In this document: in pieces, positions 23,432-33,540 of the stretch
How the letters are laid out: each line of letters begins with the position of its first letter
How positions within the stretch are numbered: position 1 is the first letter of the stretch
Assembly: GCF_023284065.1 (NCBI RefSeq)
Contig: NZ_JAKIKP010000001.1
Coordinates: forward strand, 372,001-436,000
Reading direction: 5' to 3'
Source of the DNA: Shewanella gaetbuli
Lineage (GTDB): Bacteria; Pseudomonadota; Gammaproteobacteria; Enterobacterales; Shewanellaceae
Length of the DNA stretch: 64,000 nucleotides
Position numbers and translations under genes: made by a program
The notes under the pieces: generated by a model
The model's database searches: none
Told to the model about the DNA's origin: nothing
Seen by the model: only the letters and a program-made list of their open reading frames with translations

Positions 23432-24364
23432 ATGCAGCATCTTAACTACAATCACCTCTATTATTTTTGGATGGTTAAACGACGGGGGTCAGTAGCCAAA
23501 GCTGCTGAGGCACTCTGTTTAACGCCACAGACCATCACAGGACAGATTCGTTTACTAGAAGAAAGACTTAAAGGCTCTTTATTCAAGCGTGTTGGTCGCA
23601 ACTTAGAAGCCACTGAACTGGGTGAGTTGGTGTATCGCTATGCCGATAAGATGTTCAGTTTAAGCTATGAAATGCTAGATATTTTAAATTATCAAAAACA
23701 AGATTCTGTGTTGTTTGAAGTTGGAGTGGCGGACGCCTTATCAAAAGCGTTAGTGAGTAGAGTACTGTTAACGGTTATTCCAAATGATGGTTCAATACAT
23801 TTAGCCTGTTATGAATCAACTCATGAAAGCTTAATTACCCGATTGCGTGAACATAAGTTAGATATGATTTTATCTGATTGTGCAGGAGAGTCATTAAAAT
23901 ACACCGACATTTTATCTAAGAAATTAGGCGAGTGTGGAGTGAGCTTTTTTTGTGCTCATCCAATAGATGCGGAGTTTCCGGCATGTTTAGAGCAAGAAAA
24001 GCTGCTGATCCCCGGCATTCGTACTTCACTTGGGCAACAATTACATGGTTGGTTTTCTGAGAAAAACCTCAATGTTAGTGTTTTGGGGGAGTTTGATGAT
24101 GCGGCCATGATGAAAGCATTTGGATATTTTAAACGGGGTATATTTGTTGCACCGTCTATTTATCGTCATGATATACTTTCACAAGGCATGGTTTTACTGG
24201 GTGAAACCACCGATATAAAAGAAGAGTATCATGTGATGTTTGCTGAGAGGATGATTCAACATCCCGCTGTTAAAAGCCTACTTGAAACAGACTTTACCGA
24301 TTTATTTTCAGGATTAGATCAGCAAGTACAAGATTTTGATAATCGCTTAGGTATGGCAGAGTAA
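23432..24364 (+). CDS. nhaR: Transcriptional activator NhaR (LysR family)
   Basis: A 310-residue LysR-type regulator that activates nhaA in response to Na+. The N-terminal sequence NYNHLYYFWMVKRRGSVAKA with LTPQTITGQIRLLEERLKG is very close to E. coli NhaR, and the following ELGELVYRYADKMFSLSYEM is also a NhaR hallmark. The start is ATG at 23432. The position two genes after nhaA agrees with this name. Confidence 0.94.
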   Translation: MQHLNYNHLYYFWMVKRRGSVAKAAEALCLTPQTITGQIRLLEERLKGSLFKRVGRNLEATELGELVYRYADKMFSLSYEMLDILNYQKQDSVLFEVGVADALSKALVSRVLLTVIPNDGSIHLACYESTHESLITRLREHKLDMILSDCAGESLKYTDILSKKLGECGVSFFCAHPIDAEFPACLEQEKLLIPGIRTSLGQQLHGWFSEKNLNVSVLGEFDDAAMMKAFGYFKRGIFVAPSIYRHDILSQGMVLLGETTDIKEEYHVMFAERMIQHPAVKSLLETDFTDLFSGLDQQVQDFDNRLGMAE

Positions 24365-24402
24365 AACAATCAATAGGCCATTGTAGCCGCAGGAGTATTG
24401 CG

Positions 24403-24651
24403 TTGGAATTAATGAATATTGCCCGAGTTCGTTGGGCTTGTCGCAGAGGTATGCTAGAGCTAGATGTGTTGTTTCAACCCTTTGTTGAAGCACATTATGA
24501 AAACTTAGCCGATGAAGACAAACAAACATTCATACGTTTACTAGAGTGTGAAGACCCAGAGTTGTTCGCTTGGTTTATGGGCCATGAAAAATGTCCAGAT
24601 CCATTGCTCGCTGCAATGGTGATTAAAGTCCGTGGTCGTGAGACTCCCTAA
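24403..24651 (+). CDS. sdhE: FAD assembly factor SdhE
   Basis: An 82-residue soluble protein that helps attach FAD to the flavoprotein subunits of succinate dehydrogenase and fumarate reductase. The key RGM-LELD motif is visible as CRRGMLELDVLF, and the family end pattern LFAWFMGHEKCPD is present. The start is TTG at 24403, with AGGAG seven bases upstream; an ATG three codons later is less well placed. It overlaps the next gene by 20 bases. Confidence 0.93.
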   Translation: MELMNIARVRWACRRGMLELDVLFQPFVEAHYENLADEDKQTFIRLLECEDPELFAWFMGHEKCPDPLLAAMVIKVRGRETP

Positions 24652-25102
24652 AGGTCAATTTGCTCATTTCTCATATAGCACTCAAATTCATTATTATTCT
24701 TTGAGTGCTTCATTTCATCAATTGTTAGCTTGTTGGGTTATATTTCTGGTTGTTTTAAGCAGTTTTATTGCGTGGCCTGAATTAAGCTCACCATTAATTT
24801 TAATCAGTTTCTATATACTTATTTTGCTGTTATCTTTTTGTTGGGCTTGGCTATTATATAGATTAAAATGCTGGCACTGTGAATTTATCATTGATAATAA
24901 AGGCCAGGGAAAGCTGTTACCTGATGGCGATTTCGTTCAAGTTAAGCCTGCATATATTTGCCCTTTTGTATGTATTTTATACTTACAACTTGATAACCAG
25001 GTGAGACGTGATATATGGGTGTGGGCGGATATGGTTAACGACACTGACTACCGAACATTATGTCGTGTCGTTAACTCATACGATCCACTTAACAACGATT
25101 GA
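24632..25102 (+). CDS. ygfX: YgfX/CptA-like membrane protein
   Basis: A ~156-residue protein with two membrane segments (about residues 28-48 and 52-76) and a soluble C-terminal part. The end RRDIWVWADMVNDTDYRTLCRVV aligns with the HLWLAADSMDEAEWRDLRRIL region of E. coli YgfX as I recall it (two segments, each under 25 residues). In E. coli the gene is paired with sdhE (ygfY) and was once described as a toxin acting on FtsZ/MreB; that role is disputed. It overlaps sdhE by 20 bases. The GTG at 24632 is a provisional start; GTG at 24638 is an alternative. Confidence 0.72.
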   Translation: MVVRLPKGQFAHFSYSTQIHYYSLSASFHQLLACWVIFLVVLSSFIAWPELSSPLILISFYILILLLSFCWAWLLYRLKCWHCEFIIDNKGQGKLLPDGDFVQVKPAYICPFVCILYLQLDNQVRRDIWVWADMVNDTDYRTLCRVVNSYDPLNND

Positions 25103-25103
25103 A

Positions 25104-26714
25104 TTAAGAGGTCGGTTGAAGAATAGTGGGCTGCGGATCATCAAGTTGCTTTGGATAATCTAAGTTGTAATGCAATCCTCGGCTTTCCTTTCGTTCCATT
25201 GCACAACGGATAATAAGCTCGGCGACTTGCACTAAATTACGTAACTCTAACAGATTGTTACTTACTCTAAAGTTTGAATAATACTCTTGAATTTCTTGCT
25301 GAAGCATCATGCAGCGGCGTAATGCGCGCTCAAGGCGTTTATCGGTTCGAACAATCCCGACATAATCCCACATAAATAGCCTTAACTCGTGCCAGTTATG
25401 TGCAATCACAACTTCTTCATCGGAATTACTGACTTTACTTTCGTCCCATACCGGGACATTGGTCGGCATTTTGATTTTCTGAAGTTGGCTTTCAATATCT
25501 TGAGATGCTGCTCTGGCAAATACTAAACATTCTAGTAATGAGTTACTGGCCAGACGATTCGCACCGTGTAATCCGGTATACGCCACTTCACCTACGGCAT
25601 ATAAGCCGTTTAAATCAGTTTGGCCATGCAGATCTGTCATGACTCCACCACAGGTATAATGAGCAGCTGGAACTGCGGGAATAGGGGATTTAGTGATGTC
25701 TATTCCCAACGCTAAACAGCGCTTATATATAGTGGGAAAGTGTTTGATGATAAAGTCAGCGGGTTTATGGCTAATGTCTAAATAGACGCAGTCTGAGCCT
25801 AAGCGCTTCATTTCATAATCTATTGCGCGAGCGACCACATCACGAGGCGCTAATTCCGCTCGCTCGTCAAACTCAGGCATAAAGCGTGTGCCGTCAGGCC
25901 TGCGTAAATATGCCCCTTCACCGCGCAAAGCTTCGGTAAGCAAAAAGTTTTTTGCTTCAGCATGATATAAACAAGTCGGGTGGAATTGATTAAACTCCAT
26001 GTTTGCTACGCGGCAACCTGCACGCCATGCCATAGCAATACCGTCACCACTGGCAATGTCTGGATTTGAAGTGTATTGATAAACTTTTGAACTTCCACCG
26101 GTCGCAAGCGCGACAAACTTAGCCGTGACAGTTTCAACTCGTTCTTGATTTCGATTCCAAACATAAGCCCCTAAAACCCTATTACCTGGACGGCCTAATT
26201 TCTTTGAGGTAATAAGATCGATGGCATTATAACGCTCTAATACTTGAATATTTGGGTGGTTAAGTGCGCGTTGTTGAAGTGTTGTTTGAACTGCTTTACC
26301 TGTAGCATCTGCAGAATGTAAAATTCTGCGGTGACTATGCCCCCCTTCACGGGTTAAATGATAAGGAGCTTTAGATTGATCTCCAGTAGTTTCTTCTTTA
26401 TCAAAATCAACACCACAGTTAATTAACCATTGCATTGAAGCTTTTGCATTTTCAGCAGTATAGGTTACTACCGCCTTATCGCATAAGCCTGCACCTGCTA
26501 TGAGGGTATCGTCCACATGGGACTCAATAGTGTCATCTTCATCAAAAACTGAGGCAATTCCACCTTGAGCATAAAAGGTTGAACCTTCAGCTAATGGGCC
26601 TTTAGAAAGTAGGATAACCGAAGATTTTTCTGCAAGATGTAAGGCTAGAGTTAGGCCTGCGGCACCACTTCCTATAACCAAAATATCAGACTGGTATTCA
26701 ACTGCTAGTGTCAT
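25104..26714 (-). CDS. nadB: L-aspartate oxidase
   Basis: Oxidises L-aspartate to iminoaspartate, the first step of NAD synthesis from aspartate. The 536-residue flavoprotein starts with the FAD motif [17 protein letters not shown], then [11 protein letters not shown], and has the conserved active-site HPTCLYH and [10 protein letters not shown] regions and the [26 protein letters not shown] motif of the fumarate reductase/NadB group. It is convergent with ygfX (one base apart) and divergent from rpoE, the same order as E. coli nadB-rpoE. Confidence 0.96.
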   Translation of the reverse strand: MTLAVEYQSDILVIGSGAAGLTLALHLAEKSSVILLSKGPLAEGSTFYAQGGIASVFDEDDTIESHVDDTLIAGAGLCDKAVVTYTAENAKASMQWLINCGVDFDKEETTGDQSKAPYHLTREGGHSHRRILHSADATGKAVQTTLQQRALNHPNIQVLERYNAIDLITSKKLGRPGNRVLGAYVWNRNQERVETVTAKFVALATGGSSKVYQYTSNPDIASGDGIAMAWRAGCRVANMEFNQFHPTCLYHAEAKNFLLTEALRGEGAYLRRPDGTRFMPEFDERAELAPRDVVARAIDYEMKRLGSDCVYLDISHKPADFIIKHFPTIYKRCLALGIDITKSPIPAVPAAHYTCGGVMTDLHGQTDLNGLYAVGEVAYTGLHGANRLASNSLLECLVFARAASQDIESQLQKIKMPTNVPVWDESKVSNSDEEVVIAHNWHELRLFMWDYVGIVRTDKRLERALRRCMMLQQEIQEYYSNFRVSNNLLELRNLVQVAELIIRCAMERKESRGLHYNLDYPKQLDDPQPTILQPTS

Positions 26715-27097
26715 GGGTAGGTATGAATTGAGAAAAGGTTTATTAATGGTAAATCAAAAAGCGCTTTATGGGTATATTTACGAGGTAAATTAGTGGCTGG
26801 TTAATCCTCAAATTTTTGATTATTTTTTATTATTGAAGTCTATCGCGTTATTTTGTAACTCATATTCAATTTAATGATGTCGTAATCATTTTATAATCTT
26901 CAAAAATAACCATGTTAGACTAGCTAAAAGTACTACCCAATACCTTGTTCATGAATGTTTTAACAGATTATCAAAGCAAAAATGAATTTTTTTTTATATT
27001 TTATCGAACTTTTTTCACTAAGCTCAGTCTACCTTATTAAGAACGTGATTCGAGCGACTGAATATCAGTGATATAGATTTAGGAGTAGTCGGCTCGG
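26715..27097. other. Divergent control region between nadB and rpoE
   Basis: A 383-base AT-rich gap. It contains a sigma-E-type promoter at 27006-27031 in front of rpoE (listed separately). I see no small gene and no clear nadB promoter. Confidence 0.6.
27006..27031 (+). promoter_or_regulatory. Sigma-E promoter of rpoE
   Basis: GAACTT, a 16-base spacer and TCTA match the sigma-E consensus (GGAACTT-N15/16-TCTRA). It lies 66 bases upstream of the rpoE start, and autoregulation of rpoE is known in E. coli. Confidence 0.75.
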
Positions 27098-27679
27098 ATG
27101 AGTGGACAATATAGTGATCAACAATTAGTTGAACGGGTACAACAAGGCGATAAAAACGCTTTTAACCTGTTGGTAATGAAGTACCAAAACAAAGTGATGA
27201 GCTTGATTGGGCGATATATTCGTAATCATGCTGATGTTGCCGACGTGACACAAGAAGCGTTTATTAAAGCTTATCGTGCACTGGCAAACTTTCGTGGTGA
27301 CAGTGCTTTTTACACATGGTTGTACCGTATAGCGGTTAATACGGCAAAGAATCATCTAACATCTCAAGGGCGTAAAGCCCCTGCAAATGATGTTGATGTT
27401 GAAGATGCAGAATATTATGAAGGCAGTGATGCTTTAAAAGAATTTGCTTCGCCAGAGCGATTATTAATGAAAGATCAAATGAGTAAAGTGATCTTTGATA
27501 CTCTGGAAAAATTGCCTGAAGAATTAAAAATGGCCATATCTTTACGTGAACTCGACGGTATGAGTTACGAAGATATTGCCAACATCATGGATTGTCCCGT
27601 AGGAACGGTAAGATCGCGAATTTTTCGTGCTCGTGAAGCAATCGATAAACAGCTACAGCCTTTGTTGGAAAAGTCTTAG
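27098..27679 (+). CDS. rpoE: RNA polymerase sigma-E factor
   Basis: The 193-residue ECF sigma factor for envelope stress. Region 2 is visible as NLLVMKYQNKVMSLIGRYI with the -10-recognising segment DVTQEAFIKAYRAL; region 4 as LPEELKMAISLRELDGMSYEDIANIM with the DNA-contact part CPVGTVRSRIFRAREAI. The start is ATG after GGAGTAGTCGGC. It heads the rpoE-rseA-rseB-rseC operon; rseA starts 22 bases later. Confidence 0.97.
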   Translation: MSGQYSDQQLVERVQQGDKNAFNLLVMKYQNKVMSLIGRYIRNHADVADVTQEAFIKAYRALANFRGDSAFYTWLYRIAVNTAKNHLTSQGRKAPANDVDVEDAEYYEGSDALKEFASPERLLMKDQMSKVIFDTLEKLPEELKMAISLRELDGMSYEDIANIMDCPVGTVRSRIFRAREAIDKQLQPLLEKS

Positions 27680-27701
27680 CCTTTATTTAAATAGGTGAAA
27701 A

Positions 27702-28316
27702 ATGGTTAAATCAAGTCAAGAGTGGGTTTCTGCAGCCGTTGATGGCGAAGTGAATGAGCAAGAGCTTGCTCAACTTTGTGCAGATGCAGACTCTCATGAG
27801 CAATGGCAACGTTATCATATGATTGGTGACACCATGCGCGGTGAGTTACCTGAATCCATAGACTTAGATATTACAGCAAATATCGCAGCAGCTCTTGAAT
27901 TAGAGCCAACCATCATAGCGCCTCAAGCAATAGCGCCTCAAGAAAATGATGAGCAAAAACAGTCTAACCTTGATTCAAAACCCTCTAATGTAGTGTCTTT
28001 GTTTAAGCAAGTGGGACAATATGCCATTGCTGCGAGTGTCGCTTTAGTGGCTATTGTTGGGGTGCAAAGCTACAATCAAGAGCCTGATGTAGAATCACCT
28101 TTACCTGTTTTCAACACAAGACCGCTGGTCGGGAGTGTTTCTCCAGTTAGCTTACAAACTGGCCCTGTTGTTAAACAACAGCATGACTTTACTGAAGAAC
28201 AAGTGCTTGAACAGCGTCGAAGAATAAATGCGTACATTCAAGACCACATGTTGCAACAACGTCTAAATTCTGGTGTGCAAACAGAGCATACTTATACTGA
28301 AGACGTTAACAGATAG
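27702..28316 (+). CDS. rseA: Anti-sigma-E factor RseA
   Basis: A 204-residue single-pass inner-membrane protein that holds sigma-E inactive until cleaved by DegS and RseP. The cytoplasmic N-terminal domain (WVSAAVDGEV, then WQRYHMIGDTMRGE) binds sigma-E; the membrane helix is about residues 104-123; the C-terminal part is periplasmic. A 15-base tandem repeat at 27915-27944 codes for a duplicated Ile-Ala-Pro-Gln unit in the linker before the membrane helix; it is in frame and looks harmless. Confidence 0.94.
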   Translation: MVKSSQEWVSAAVDGEVNEQELAQLCADADSHEQWQRYHMIGDTMRGELPESIDLDITANIAAALELEPTIIAPQAIAPQENDEQKQSNLDSKPSNVVSLFKQVGQYAIAASVALVAIVGVQSYNQEPDVESPLPVFNTRPLVGSVSPVSLQTGPVVKQQHDFTEEQVLEQRRRINAYIQDHMLQQRLNSGVQTEHTYTEDVNR

Positions 28317-28379
28317 CTTTTATTCATCATACAGCAATGGTTTAATATACCATTGCTGTTTCACTTTCTAGGAGTTAGC

Positions 28380-29309
28380 TTGCGCCTCTTTTTGCTAGCA
28401 CTTATTTTGCTTTCCCCGTTTAGTTTTGCCCAAGAAATGTCTGCCAATGATTGGCTTAAAAACATGAGTCAATCTCTCACGGACAAGCAGTTCAAAGCTT
28501 CAGTGGTTCAAATTCAAGCAGATCACATTCGCCCTTTAGTATTTCTACAAGGAAAAGTGGATGGGAAATCTGTTTCATATTTAGAATATTTAAATGGGCC
28601 ACCTAAAAATGCAGTCAAAGTTGATAATAAGGTGACTTTTTTAGAACTAGATCAGCAACCTTATAGTATCAAAGCGAATCGAATTCAAGGGGTATGGCCT
28701 GCTTCTTTGTCTGGCAATATTGCCAAACTAGAACAAGGCTATCAATTTGTTTTAGGCGGGAGAAGCCGTATTGCTGGCCGAGCTGGGCAGATGATCCGCT
28801 TTATCGCCAAAGATGAGTTTCGCTATGATTCTCAAGTTTGGCTTGATATGGAAACTTTTCTTCCACTTCGATATGACACATTAAATCGAGATAAACAGTT
28901 ACTTGAACAAACGATGGTTGTTGAGTTGTTAGAGTTAAATGAACCGCCAAAAATTTTAATCGAAGCCAGTAAACATGACTGGCCGGCAGTGATTAACCCA
29001 ACCGATAGAAAAGAAGCACAAAATTGGCAATTTACGTGGTTGCCACAAGGCTTTGATATGGTTGTAGCTGACAATCATCGGTTAATTGGTATTCACGAGC
29101 CTGTCGAATATATTGCTCTAACCGATGGTTTAGCGAATATTTCTATTTATGTTGCTAGAGCTTCTGATAACCCAATGCCTGAAGAGTTAGTCACACGTAA
29201 TGGCATATCTATGGTCGTTGAGAAGGTGGGTAATGCCGAAATTGTTGCTTTAGGCAAAGTGCCAACGGAAACATTAGAGCGCATTGTTAGAAGCTTAACG
29301 TTAAAATAA
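28380..29309 (+). CDS. rseB: Sigma-E regulator RseB
   Basis: A ~309-residue periplasmic protein that binds the periplasmic part of RseA and shields it from DegS; it senses off-pathway lipopolysaccharide and lipoproteins. I chose the TTG at 28380, since AGGAG lies five bases upstream and it gives a clean signal peptide (LRLFLLALILLSPFSFA then QEM); the open frame extends to 28353 without ribosome site support. The MucB/RseB lipoprotein-binding-like domain is followed by a smaller C-terminal domain (from about residue 225). Confidence 0.93.
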   Translation: MRLFLLALILLSPFSFAQEMSANDWLKNMSQSLTDKQFKASVVQIQADHIRPLVFLQGKVDGKSVSYLEYLNGPPKNAVKVDNKVTFLELDQQPYSIKANRIQGVWPASLSGNIAKLEQGYQFVLGGRSRIAGRAGQMIRFIAKDEFRYDSQVWLDMETFLPLRYDTLNRDKQLLEQTMVVELLELNEPPKILIEASKHDWPAVINPTDRKEAQNWQFTWLPQGFDMVVADNHRLIGIHEPVEYIALTDGLANISIYVARASDNPMPEELVTRNGISMVVEKVGNAEIVALGKVPTETLERIVRSLTLK

Positions 29310-29331
29310 GCTAATTTGACGAGTGATAACA

Positions 29332-29844
29332 ATGCAAAATGCTAACAAACCTGATTCACAAAAACTGACCAAGCCCTTACTTGAAGAGCTTGCCAAAGTT
29401 ATTGAATATCAAGCTGGTTGGGCTGTGGTTGAAGTTGAATTAAAGTCAGCTTGTAATCATTGTAGTAGTAATGACAACTGCGGTACATCGACAATAGCCA
29501 AAGCTTTTTCAGTTAAAACTCAGCGTTTCTCTGTTGCGTCAGATGAAGTTTTACATCCTGGTGATATGCTAAAAGTTGGCTTACCTGAAAGTGTCATTAT
29601 TCAAGCTGCTGCATTAGTTTACTTACTCCCTTTGTTGGGGTTATTTTTAGTCGGTGGTTTGGGACTGTTTTTAGCTCAACTCATTGGTATTGATAAAAAT
29701 CTATCTTCTATGTTATTCGGTGTAGTAGGTGCTTATGCCTTTTGGCGTTTAGGGAAAAACGTCGCTACAAGACTAGAACAAGATGCTCAACCGATTATTA
29801 TTCAGAACCTCGGTCAACAAGTTGAACTGTCTGTTAAAAAATAA
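29332..29844 (+). CDS. rseC: RseC/MucC family protein
   Basis: A ~170-residue inner-membrane protein, fourth in the sigma-E operon. The N-terminal Cys motif C41-x2-C44-x5-C50 (ACNHCSSNDNCG) is typical of RseC and may bind an iron-sulfur cluster. Two membrane helices follow (about residues 84-105 and 113-131). It modulates sigma-E in E. coli and relates to the SoxR-reducing Rsx system. I prefer the ATG at 29332 over the GTG at 29323 because GAG-type ribosome pairing is better placed. Confidence 0.9.
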   Translation: MQNANKPDSQKLTKPLLEELAKVIEYQAGWAVVEVELKSACNHCSSNDNCGTSTIAKAFSVKTQRFSVASDEVLHPGDMLKVGLPESVIIQAAALVYLLPLLGLFLVGGLGLFLAQLIGIDKNLSSMLFGVVGAYAFWRLGKNVATRLEQDAQPIIIQNLGQQVELSVKK

Positions 29845-29977
29845 AAACAGATATTTTTAGCGATTCATTTGGGCTGTTTTTACCCTCCTTGATTAATCTG
29901 ATTGGTATTAGCCCCCTAATCAGGTACAATTTCAGCCAATATTATTCACCTTTTTTAGTAGTAGTCATTGCCGCATA

Positions 29978-31768
29978 ATGAAACACATTAGAAACTTCTC
30001 AATTATTGCCCATATCGACCATGGCAAATCCACCTTATCAGATCGTCTAATCCAGGTTTGTGGCGGTTTATCTGACCGCGAAATGGCTGCTCAAGTCCTT
30101 GATTCAATGGACATTGAACGCGAACGTGGTATTACCATTAAAGCCCAGAGTGTGACTTTAGATTATAAAGCCAAAGACGGTGAGACCTATCAATTAAACT
30201 TCATTGATACTCCCGGTCACGTTGACTTTTCATATGAAGTCTCACGTTCTCTTGCTGCATGTGAAGGCGCGCTGCTTGTAGTTGATGCTGGTCAAGGCGT
30301 AGAAGCACAAACCTTAGCAAACTGTTATACCGCATTAGATATGGACCTTGATGTGGTTCCAGTACTGAACAAAATTGACTTACCTCAAGCTGAACCTGAA
30401 AGGGTTGCCGCTGAGATTGAAGATATTGTTGGCATTGATGCGATGGAAGCTGTTCGTTGTTCAGCTAAAACGGGTATTGGTGTTGAAGATGTTCTAGAGG
30501 AAATTATTGCAAAAATCCCTCCTCCAGAAGGTGATGAAAACGCTCCTTTACAAGCGTTGATTATTGATTCATGGTTTGATGCATATTTAGGTGTTGTCTC
30601 TTTAGTTCGAATTAAACACGGTATCTTGAAAAAAGGTGACAAGTTTAAAGTGATGTCGACAGGACAAAACTATAACGCGGATCGTGTAGGTATTTTTACG
30701 CCTAAACAGCAAGATGAACCCGAGTTACGTGCGGGTGAAGTTGGTTATGTTATTTCTGGGATTAAAGAAATTCATGGTGCACCAGTGGGTGATACATTGA
30801 CCCACGCCAAACATGGCGCTGAACAACCATTACCAGGTTTCCAAAAAGTAAAACCTCAGGTATATGCCGGTGTATTCCCAATTTCTACTGATGAGTATGA
30901 AAGTTTCCGTGAAGCGCTAAATAAACTTTCTTTAAATGATGCTTCATTGTTCTTTGAGCCAGAAACTTCTGGAGCCCTAGGTTTTGGATTCCGTATTGGT
31001 TATCTTGGCTTATTACACATGGAGATTATTCAAGAACGTCTAGAGCGTGAATATAATCTTGACCTTATTACTACAGCGCCAACCGTAGTTTATGAAGTCG
31101 AAATGACGAACGGTGATGTGGTTTATGTTGATAACCCATCAGATTTACCGCCGTTAAATAACATCGAAGAAATTCGTGAGCCTATTGTTGAGGCCAATAT
31201 TCTCGTACCAAAAGAATACTTAGGTAATGTGATTACCTTATGTGTTGATAAGCGTGGTATGCAAACCAATATGGTTTATCATGGCAATCAAGTGGCCGTA
31301 ACATATCACCTTCCTATGGCTGAAGTGGTTATGGATTTCTTTGACCGCTTGAAGTCAACCAGTCGTGGTTATGCATCATTAGAATATAACTTTATCCGTT
31401 TTGACCCAGCAGACATGGTGCGTTTAGATATTTTAATTAACGGTGATAGAGTTGATGCATTAGCGATGATTATTCACCGCTCAAATATTCGTCATCGTGG
31501 TCTAGCCCTTGTTGAAAAAATGAAAGAGCTTATTCCAAGACAGATGTTTGATATTGCTATTCAAGCGGCGATAGGTAGTCAAATTGTTGCGCGTTCTACC
31601 ATCAAAGCATTACGTAAAGACGTTACCGCTAAATGTTATGGTGGAGACGTGTCGCGTAAGAAGAAACTGTTGAATAAGCAGAAAGAAGGTAAGAAACGTA
31701 TGAAGCAAGTGGGTAATGTTGAGGTGCCTCAAGAAGCATTCTTGGCAGTACTGAAGTTAAATGATTAA
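29978..31768 (+). CDS. lepA: Elongation factor 4 (LepA)
   Basis: A 596-residue translational GTPase that acts on the ribosome in initiation and stress. The G domain starts at once with [15 protein letters not shown] (P-loop), then DTPGHVDF (G3) and NKIDLP (G4). It ends with the LepA-specific C-terminal domain rich in Lys ([20 protein letters not shown]). Length is normal. It sits between rseC and lepB, the common gammaproteobacterial order. Confidence 0.98.
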   Translation: MKHIRNFSIIAHIDHGKSTLSDRLIQVCGGLSDREMAAQVLDSMDIERERGITIKAQSVTLDYKAKDGETYQLNFIDTPGHVDFSYEVSRSLAACEGALLVVDAGQGVEAQTLANCYTALDMDLDVVPVLNKIDLPQAEPERVAAEIEDIVGIDAMEAVRCSAKTGIGVEDVLEEIIAKIPPPEGDENAPLQALIIDSWFDAYLGVVSLVRIKHGILKKGDKFKVMSTGQNYNADRVGIFTPKQQDEPELRAGEVGYVISGIKEIHGAPVGDTLTHAKHGAEQPLPGFQKVKPQVYAGVFPISTDEYESFREALNKLSLNDASLFFEPETSGALGFGFRIGYLGLLHMEIIQERLEREYNLDLITTAPTVVYEVEMTNGDVVYVDNPSDLPPLNNIEEIREPIVEANILVPKEYLGNVITLCVDKRGMQTNMVYHGNQVAVTYHLPMAEVVMDFFDRLKSTSRGYASLEYNFIRFDPADMVRLDILINGDRVDALAMIIHRSNIRHRGLALVEKMKELIPRQMFDIAIQAAIGSQIVARSTIKALRKDVTAKCYGGDVSRKKKLLNKQKEGKKRMKQVGNVEVPQEAFLAVLKLND

Positions 31769-31796
31769 TCATAATTAACTTAATTGCTTGTAAGAT

Positions 31797-31816
31797 AACG
31801 CCGCATTAAGCGGCGT
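31797..31816 (+). terminator. Possible hairpin between lepA and lepB
   Basis: The stem AACGCCGC-ATTAA-GCGGCGTT is strong but is followed by GTCGTTAT and not a T-run, so it may attenuate or stabilise the message and not fully end it. Confidence 0.5.
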
Positions 31817-31945
31817 TGTCGTTATAATCGAATAAACTTATCTACAAATCGTTTCTAGTCATGATCTGTTTTTGTAATGTGGCTTACACTGTTTGCTAGA
31901 GTGAATACATTGTAAGTGTGAGACCTAACAGGAGTTTTCCATAAA

Positions 31946-32860
31946 ATGGCAGCCCATTTTTCAATTATATTGGTGTTGATTACGTTAATAAGTGGCTTAA
32001 TTTGGCTTGTTGATGTGATCTTTTTTGCGCCCAAACGTAAAGAGAAACTTGCGATAGCTCAAGCGGGAACAGCGCAATTGAGCGATGAAGCAATCGATAA
32101 AATTATTCGCGAACCGGTTGTTGTTGAAACCGCGCATTCTATTTTCCCTGTGATTGCATTTGTAATGATTCTGCGTTCATTTATCTATGAACCTTTTCAA
32201 ATCCCTTCAGGCTCAATGATGCCAACTTTATTAGTGGGTGATTTCATTTTAGTTGAGAAGTTTAGTTACGGCTTGCGTGACCCTGTTTGGCGAAAGAAAT
32301 TAGTAGAAACCGGTGAACCTGAACGGGGTGATGTATTTGTGTTTAAATATCCTGAAGACACCAATATTGATTACATTAAACGGGTTGTAGGCTTACCAGG
32401 CGACAAAATAACTTATGACAACAAGAGTTTAACGGTGACGCCAAAATGTACCATAGATAATGAATGTCCAAAGTCACTAACCATTAGTCATAAAGAAGTC
32501 AACCGTGGTGAGTTCAATCAAAATGGCGTACCGTTAATCCGCTATACTGAAGATACCGACGGCTTTGAGCACGATATTTTAATTAACCCATCTCGTCCTG
32601 ATTTTAGGCAGCATTTTTACCCTCAAGCCGGGACTCGTGAGGGTGAGTTTATCGTGCCTGAGGGGCAATACTTTGCCATGGGCGATAATCGTGACAACAG
32701 CACTGACAGCCGTTTCTGGGGCTTTGTTCCTGAAGAAAATTTAGTGGGTAAAGCGGTAGCGATTTGGATTAGCTTTGAATTTGAACGTGAGCAAGACAGC
32801 TGGTTACCTACTTGGGTACCAACAGGAGTTCGTTTTGAACGTGCAGGTGGAATACAGTAA
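31946..32860 (+). CDS. lepB: Signal peptidase I
   Basis: A 304-residue inner-membrane protease that removes signal peptides. Two N-terminal membrane segments (about 5-27 and 64-80) precede the catalytic domain. The Ser/Lys dyad is S90 in [15 protein letters not shown] and K145 in [12 protein letters not shown], the same numbers as in E. coli. The later [14 protein letters not shown] box is also present. Its stop overlaps the rnc start in a TAATG junction, so translation is coupled. Confidence 0.97.
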   Translation: MAAHFSIILVLITLISGLIWLVDVIFFAPKRKEKLAIAQAGTAQLSDEAIDKIIREPVVVETAHSIFPVIAFVMILRSFIYEPFQIPSGSMMPTLLVGDFILVEKFSYGLRDPVWRKKLVETGEPERGDVFVFKYPEDTNIDYIKRVVGLPGDKITYDNKSLTVTPKCTIDNECPKSLTISHKEVNRGEFNQNGVPLIRYTEDTDGFEHDILINPSRPDFRQHFYPQAGTREGEFIVPEGQYFAMGDNRDNSTDSRFWGFVPEENLVGKAVAIWISFEFEREQDSWLPTWVPTGVRFERAGGIQ

Positions 32861-33540
32861 TGGAGCCGATTAAAAATTTACCGCGACTTTGCCGTACATT
32901 GGGTTATGAGTTTAATGATATCAAATTATTAACTCAGGCTTTAACGCACCGTAGTGCTGCAAATAAGCACAATGAAAGATTAGAGTTTTTAGGCGACTCT
33001 ATTTTATCCATCATTATTTCTGATGCCTTATATCACCAATTTCCAAAAGCGACTGAAGGTGATTTAAGCCGAATGCGAGCCAGCTTAGTGAAAGGCGATA
33101 CTCTAACGTTAATAGCTAAAGAGTTTAAGCTGGGTGATTATTTATTCTTAGGCCCTGGCGAGCTTAAAAGTGGTGGCTTTCGACGTGAATCAATTTTAGC
33201 TGATGCTGTAGAGGCTATCATCGGCGCCGTGTATTTAGATGCTGATATAGAAGCTTGCAGAAAACTGCTATTAAACTGGTATCAAAAACGTTTAGCTGAT
33301 ATCAAACCGGGTATTAATCAAAAAGACCCTAAAACGATTTTACAAGAACATCTTCAAGGCTTTAAAAAGCCACTACCAGAGTATCAGGTGGTTAAAGTTG
33401 AAGGTGAGGCTCACGACCAAACATTTACTGTTGAATGTCGTATAACTGACTTAGCTGATGTGGTTATTGGTGTAGCCGGTTCAAGAAGAAAAGCTGAACA
33501 GCTTGCTGCTGCTCAGGTATTGGAGTTACTGAAGAAATGA
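32860..33540 (+). CDS. rnc: Ribonuclease III
   Basis: The 226-residue double-strand-specific RNase processes rRNA precursors and some mRNAs. The catalytic signature [12 protein letters not shown] is at about residues 38-49, with the second acidic site in [16 protein letters not shown]-terminal dsRNA-binding domain begins near residue 155 ([11 protein letters not shown]). It overlaps lepB by one base and era by four bases, which suggests coupling through the lepB-rnc-era unit. Confidence 0.98.
   Translation: MEPIKNLPRLCRTLGYEFNDIKLLTQALTHRSAANKHNERLEFLGDSILSIIISDALYHQFPKATEGDLSRMRASLVKGDTLTLIAKEFKLGDYLFLGPGELKSGGFRRESILADAVEAIIGAVYLDADIEACRKLLLNWYQKRLADIKPGINQKDPKTILQEHLQGFKKPLPEYQVVKVEGEAHDQTFTVECRITDLADVVIGVAGSRRKAEQLAAAQVLELLKK

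Noticed and set aside
27915..27944. Tandem 15-base repeat as a mobile or phase-variable element
   Set aside because: Two in-frame copies with one mismatch in the rseA linker; too short and few for phase variation.
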